A stretch of DNA of 64,000 nucleotides, from the NCBI GenBank assembly GCA_035236585.1, contig CP141126.1, forward strand, positions 9,499,001 through 9,563,000, read 5' to 3'. The number at the start of each line of letters is the position of its first letter. Within the stretch, counting starts at the first letter, position 1. Below are positions 59,101 through 64,000 of the stretch, in pieces. Under the pieces are notes generated by a model, which saw nothing but the letters and a program-made list of their open reading frames with translations, did not search any database and was not told the origin of the DNA. The stretch is from Warburgia ugandensis. Taxonomy: Eukaryota > Streptophyta > Magnoliopsida > Canellales > Canellaceae. A program made the position numbers and the translations under genes.

Positions 59101-62100
59101 ATCCCCTTTTTAAATAAACAGAGGTTGATGCTTGTGTCACCATTTTCACCTTAGTTTGTCCATTGCACCATCTGCTTTATGTTGTGAATCGAGGAAATGT
59201 TGTTGATTTTCTTTCCTTGAAAAGTAAGGGTAGTGCAATGATTTACCATGCTGACCTTTGTTGTCAAACGCCACCGATGTTTTGTCAGCAAGTTGATAAA
59301 AAAAACATCCTACAAGAAAATGGAAAACAAAAAAATGCTTCTAGTGGCTGATTAACACTTCTAAAGTGGATGAACAAAGGCTTGTGGCAGATCAAAGCCG
59401 ACCTTTGTATTATTCAGGTCCTGAATGATGGTTGTATTGATTCGCTATTTCAGTCAAGGAAAATTCAAAGATATCAAGCTAGTAAAATGTTTAGTAGTAA
59501 AGGGGATTAGGTTACAACCTTAATTTCTTCTTTGAGCTAGTCTTCCATCAGAAGTTGCTATAGATGGGACTTTATCAGGGTTTGTGGTGTATGTTACTCT
59601 TTGGAAGATCAGTGGGGTTGTGCAGAAGCAACTTGTGGCTCTTACCAAATGGAGAAAGGAAAAATGGGGCGCAAGCCCACATTTTGGTGCTTTCTCAACC
59701 ATCTAAACCGTTCATCTGATTTGGCATCAACTGGCCTAGCTACCAAAGTTCATAACTTATGAATGCCTATAGCTTCTTCATTTCTAGTTGATACCATCCA
59801 TCTGTTGTTTCCAGATGCCATCAACTGAAGGGTTGAAATGCCCATGCTTTTGATAAGCTCTTGCTTGAAAGCCATTCCAGATCCTTTCCTTGAGTTGGTT
59901 AAACTTCCAAAATCCAGACTTGGTGTCAGACTTCTACTGTGACCTTCCCTTGTTGTCACCTCCTTGGACAAAACATTTGCTTCAAAATTGCTGTCATGAT
60001 GAGTACATAAGTATTCTACTTCTATTGACTCACAGGCATCCAGGGACTCATATTTTCTTACTGTCGATTTTATACTTACCCCTTAGTGACATCGAGTCAG
60101 AGTTTATACCCTCAATCTCAGCTGGATCTTGGACATGCAAAGAAAGTTGCTTTTACCCCTTGAAGAACAGGGAAGTCTTCAGTTTCACTAGAAGAATCTT
60201 GGTAGATTTGCATGCTTCAAACCATTAAAATGTTGCTCCTACCTGTATCTGCATTTTGAGTTAGAGGTTTCCTTATCTAACCTTAGATGTCAAGATATTA
60301 TATGATTCAATGTCCTTATTTGCACACTATGCCATTTGGAGATTTGGAGCATTTCTTCTGGTCAATGAGCTAGTTTCAGTAGGAAATAAATGGCTAAAAT
60401 CTGTCTCATTTTGTTTTTGCGAAGCATAAGAATGATGGTTTCTTTTTGTTTTGTTCAAGTTGAAAATGAAGCCAAAATTGCATTGTAACAGCTTTGTAGA
60501 GCTTGCAGTTCTTGGTCTGACCAGTTCAGCTTCTTTCATTGCTGCAGTTGATCTTTCAAGGTTATTTCAAGTCAATGCTGTTGTCCAATTCTAATTACAC
60601 ATCTTCTATATGGCATATCTTATGAAGGCCTCTCAAAAGTGAAGTGCCATCTCGGTTGTTCTACTTCTCTTGTTATGGATATTGCTGGTCACTAGAGATG
60701 GCCTTTTCTTTTTCCTTTTCCCCAAGATGGAATACAGTTAGAAGAGTTGATTGCTGGTATCAACTTGCTGAGCAATCTTCCTCTAGCTTCATAGCTCCCT
60801 ATTCTTCTAGGAACCTCCCATGCATCATATAACTACTTGAGTTTGCCTTACCATGCTGATCACATCTGTTTGTACTTAAAAAGTAAAATATTCTTGCTTA
60901 TATCCAAGTGGAACTGCACTGAAGACAATATAAATAGCCTGATTTTGAAGACACCGTACTTCTTAAGAAGGGGAGTGACTCTCTCATCATGCTAGCGCAT
61001 ACTGTTCTGGTATGGTCCACTAATTGCGAACTTCTGATGAAATTATGCATATTGTAGATGCAACAGCTGCAAACATTTCGGCTTCATTATCTACTTAAAG
61101 TTGATTTATGGTTTCAAGAAGAATACTTTTGAAGTGTTAAATTCTCAAAACTAACCTTAGGAGTTTACTTCTAGAGGAGTTCTGTATTTTGTGTTATTTT
61201 TTACCTTTTGTCTGCCTTTACCATTTTAATGTACAATCTTCAACCATTAATGTTCATTTCGCATTCCAGGGCTAACAAAAATATGATACTTCAATATCTA
61301 CGAGATGTATGGGCCAATGATCGGAAGTCAGAATGGTCAATATGGATGGTACACTCTAAAGTCGAGATTCCATGCCGTTACTTGAGAAGTGGAGTTGATG
61401 AGCCTCCATCTCACCATAGTGTCCTTGGAAGAACTTCTTTGCCACGTAGAGCCAATGACAATGTATGTTTATGATAATATCTGTATATTCCTACTTTGGT
61501 GAAGTCACAGCCATGACCCTGTCTACGTGGGGCATGTAGGCACGATTTTATGCGTGCTAATAAACGTAATTAGTTCACTATTGCAACACAGCCTCTAAAT
61601 TTGTTCTATCTTCTTAATGCAGCAGGCACAAACTTCAAGTACACGTGCTGATCTTCATCGAAGAAGTATTGCACAAATGAAGGTGAATTAAATTTCTTTT
61701 GGCTGTTAATGTTTCTCTGAAGCTGGCTGGACATCTAAGTATATGCTTCTTGCAGATTAACAATCAATCGGTGCAAGACATGCAGATCTTTGGTGATCCT
61801 TCACGTATTCCAGTTATTCTTGTAGAACAGCATGTCATGAATGTTCCTCTATGTAGTGCTAGTTATAGTTCAACCTTATGCTCTCTGGACCAGAAGGACA
61901 CATCTAGCCTACCCATGGGGCGTGTTGCCAAGGGTTTACCAAAGTTATTTGGTGTTGGTTCACAAAGAAATGGTCGTGTTTTGAGAGCTGTTGTTTTTGT
62001 GCATGGATTTCAGGTATGTAATGGAAAGAAAACTTAAATTCATATTTCATGTTTTTCATGCCATATATGACTGTGCTACTTCTATATTTACTGTGTTTTA

Positions 62101-63091
62101 AGCTTTGCTCCATATCCATCACACGACTTTGTATCGAAGTTAATGTTAAGGGTTTTGCTACTCTTTCTTCTACCTAGCCAAGTAGTTGTGGAAAATGATG
62201 TTGAACTTCATGAGTTAATTGATTTAACATTTAGCTGGAAATTGATAATAGCTATAAATCACGCTGAATCTATAAGGTTTTTTATATAAACACTCAATGA
62301 AGCATTTGGCAAAAGTAACCTGCACAATAGCCTGGAATCACACCTATGATCCGGCGCAGATGGTACAACAATGAAATGCAAGTAGTAAACAGACCATTGC
62401 TTTCTATTTTAACCACATCCACCATGGTCTGTTTTTCTGAAGTTATAATTTTATTTTACAGGTATCACTTACTTTCTGATGTATCATATCCAGAACGTGG
62501 GTCAGTTGACTCTTTTGTTTTAAATTTCATTTACTCATAAATAGGGACATCATCTGGATTTACGGCTTGTTCGGAATCAATGGCTTTTGATAGATCCTGG
62601 AGCAGAGTGTCTCATGTCAGAGGTAAATGAAGATAAAACATCCGGAGACTTCAGGGAAATGGGTGCAAGGTTGGCTGAAGAAGTGACTGCTTTCCTTAAG
62701 AAGAAAATAGATAAAGCCTCAAGATCTGGAGGCTATATAAATATCAAGCTCAGTTTTGTTGGGCATTCCATTGGAAATGTCATTTTAAGAAGTGCCTTAA
62801 CTGGTAATTATCCAATAGCTCAGCTGAGTTCTTTCTTGCATTTGTTATTTATATTGAACAGCAACCTCTGTGTTTAATTTTCCAGAGAGCGTGATGGAAC
62901 CTTATTTAAAGCACCTTTATACCTACATGTCTATATCTGGGCCACATTTGGGCTACCTGTACAGCTCAAACTCTTTGTTCAACTCTGGGTTGTGGGTTCT
63001 GAAGAAACTCAAGGGTTCACAATGCATTCACCAGCTTACATTCACTGATGATCCTGACCTACAAAATACATTTTTGTACAAGCTTTCTAAG
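53197..63091 (+). CDS. FAM135-like lipase/serine esterase (DUF3657 + DUF676), 3' end outside the window
   Basis: Thirteen exons join with GT-AG introns and correct phases: 53197-53369, 53510-53595, 55015-55169, 55361-55425, 55589-55783, 55951-56005, 57404-57673, 57766-57899, 61270-61462, 61623-61682, 61756-62013, 62545-62803, 62886-63091 (703 codons). The N-terminus has MLETVQEIAVYIHRFHNLDL, then KISMRWED and PFRIKYARQDVLLSV, the FAM135/DUF3657 signature. Exons 11-13 hold the alpha/beta-hydrolase part: VVFVHGFQGHHLDLRLVRN (oxyanion region, residues 541-559) and GHSIG at 621-625 with Ser623 as predicted nucleophile. SISGPHLGYLY follows. The Asp and His of the triad should lie in the exons beyond the window. 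Family members are putative lipid or ester hydrolases; the substrate is unknown. Exon 6 is the least certain exon because of repeats at its acceptor. Confidence 0.88.
55170..55304 (+). other. Possible in-frame alternative extension of exon 3
   Basis: After the donor GAG/GTAGAT at 55170 the frame stays open for exactly 45 codons to a second donor-like GAG/GTTATG at 55305. Both donors are phase 0, so both would splice to exon 4 in frame. I recall no such insert in the family, so the short form is preferred. Confidence 0.35.
55854..55950 (+). repeat. 39-bp tandem repeat triplicating a 3' splice site
   Basis: The block 'acttggaatatttcag' plus 'ttatctgtttgagtaacttgacc' is repeated; acceptor AGs fall at 55872, 55911 and 55950. 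Only the third joins exon 5 to an open exon 6; the first two would add TAT CTG TTT GAG and then a TAA stop. Confidence 0.85.
58567..58848 (-). pseudogene. Unidentified antisense coding-like block in intron 8
   Basis: A 93-codon minus-strand frame, rich in K, R, S, D and N (LSDLSDRGKNNINRRNPLSN, PKKTRRKERERTQEMSHKK), ends at a stop near 58567. The composition suggests a former nuclear or disordered protein segment; no family recognised. It may belong with the block at 59744-60540. Confidence 0.3.
59744..60540 (-). pseudogene. Unidentified antisense decayed gene in intron 8
   Basis: On the minus strand several coding-like pieces follow each other: 60539-60327 (MKEAELVRPRTASSTKLLQC), about 60215-60110 (SSSETEDFPVLQGVKATFF), a frameshift to QDPAEIEGINSDSMSLRGKY, and another to RKYESLDACESIEVEYLC. 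That last frame continues through SRSLTPSLDFGSLTNSRKGS and MASGNNRWMVSTRNEEAIG to a stop near 59750. Composition is acidic and Ser-rich with few stops except at the two shifts. I cannot name the protein. The shifts suggest a retro-copied or decayed gene rather than an active one. Confidence 0.35.
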
Positions 63092-64000
63092 GTATTACAT
63101 CCAAATAGTCAGCAAAATTCTGTTTTTATTAACTTCCGAATTACATTTATTTACTGCATGATTGCCCAGAGAAAAATACAGTTAGTATCGGAGTTTGCAA
63201 ACCATTTGTATGTTCTGTCTGATCAACATGAAGTTGCTGAGCTGAGACAAATGATCCTGACTTCATATTTAACTGGTGTTAATCGTCTGTTGGCTAGTAA
63301 AAGCCTTGCATGCTTTTTTGGGTTTTGAACAATGTGAATCACCTACACCTTTCCCTCTCTGGAACCTAGGATGTATAAGATCATAACATGAGTGATTCGG
63401 CAGATTTGGATTCCTATATATCCACTCATGTGGTACTTCATCATATGGTTCACAGAAGATTCATCTGTCTAGATATCATATACATCCAAAAAGCCCATCC
63501 TTATTTCTGTACAGTCTTTTCCTATGCTCAATCGATCATATAGCTTTATATTCCCCAAGTACTTAGTCAAACTACTTGCTCTCTGTCTCTCTCTCTCTTT
63601 GCCCCTCCATCCTTTTCTTTCCTTTTGTTGCCTTGCCTGCTTTTGTCAAGTGAGGAAGTAGCAGGGTTTCTAGGAAATGGCTTTTCAAATGCATCTGCTT
63701 CTCAAACCTTCCCATCCCGTTCTCTTCTGTGGCTTCCCTTTGCCTCTTCCGTTACCATTTGAGGCAACATTGGTCCTTTACAAGGATCATTGTGGAAAAC
63801 CAAATGTCTTCTGTGTCTTGTTAATCTGGTCTATCAACACCTTGTTGCAAGAAATGAACTTGTAAGCTACCATTTCAGCCTTGCCCCATTCTCATGAAGG
63901 CCATATCATCATCTCCTTCACAGGGCTTATAGGATATGGTGGAAGAGTTCCATCTTCTGGTAAATATCCAAGAAAACCATGGCCGGTCATTCTGAATGTG
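63092..64000 (+). other. Start of intron 13 of the FAM135-like gene, running off the window
   Basis: After the donor AAG/GTATTA at 63092 no block resembling the expected next exon appears before 64000. A CT-rich stretch at about 63575-63605 and an AG at 63933 are present, but the sequence after that AG does not resemble the family. Confidence 0.55.

Larger units (their letters stand above)
57900..61269 (+). other. Intron 8 of the FAM135-like gene
   Basis: A 3.4-kb intron bounded by GTTGGT and TTCCAG. Joining its flanks gives KFHR-ANKNMILQYLRD, the normal family sequence, so no coding exon is needed inside. It contains antisense coding-like blocks (separate entry). Confidence 0.8.

Noticed and set aside
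59890..60228. 112-codon plus-strand frame in intron 8
   Set aside because: It is the reverse of the more convincing minus-strand blocks and has an unlikely Leu/His/Cys-rich composition.
63933..64000. Possible next exon of the FAM135-like gene after the AG at 63933
   Set aside because: The translated sequence does not resemble the conserved next block expected in the family, so the gene model stops at 63091.

Overview
The window is plant nuclear DNA. It has spliced genes with GT-AG introns of 90 bp to 6.6 kb, plant-type RTE non-LTR retrotransposons, Au-type SINEs, a solo LTR, a hAT element and a TRIM-like element. Lineage cannot be fixed by eye. Long introns and many RTE and Au SINE copies would fit a woody angiosperm, possibly a magnoliid or early eudicot; that is inference.

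Three protein genes can be modelled exon by exon with matching phases. (1) 6494-8058, plus strand: a phytocyanin/early-nodulin-like protein with a signal peptide, a plastocyanin-like domain lacking the copper ligands, a Pro/Ser-rich stalk and a hydrophobic GPI-type tail. (2) 46951-34990, minus strand: a 1171-residue NYN nuclease-like plus LOTUS/OST-HTH protein in three exons, whose 6.6-kb first intron has collected transposons. (3) 53197 to beyond the right part of the window, plus strand: a FAM135-like lipase/serine esterase. Thirteen exons (703 codons) are visible and carry the GHSIG nucleophile elbow; the 3' end lies outside. These genes do not look functionally linked.

Broken genes include an NB-ARC (NBS-LRR) P-loop fragment near 28.9 kb, an HSP20/RTM2-like pseudogene near 33 kb, an unidentified remnant near 34 kb, and an unidentified antisense coding-like remnant inside intron 8 of the FAM135-like gene.

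Mobile DNA, left to right: a cut RTE copy at 1-385; a 4.18-kb non-autonomous hAT (11511-15689, 8-bp TSD) lying inside an Au SINE and full of palindromic GGACGGTT hairpins; a near full-length RTE (17616-24042) with its own TSD, containing both a 2842-bp solo LTR with a 5-bp TSD and a short RTE tail in opposite orientation; and several very short RTE 3'-tail insertions, one of only 28 bp between perfect 16-bp TSDs. Intron 1 of the NYN-LOTUS gene holds a second RTE (about 40745-44350). That RTE is split by a 1612-bp composite of TRIM-like units ending in inverted LTR ends (41300-42911, TSD TTGTA). About eleven Au SINE copies are scattered through the window.

The most unusual items are the inverted TRIM composite, the tail-only RTE insertions, and a 39-bp tandem repeat that triplicates a 3' splice site in the FAM135-like gene.
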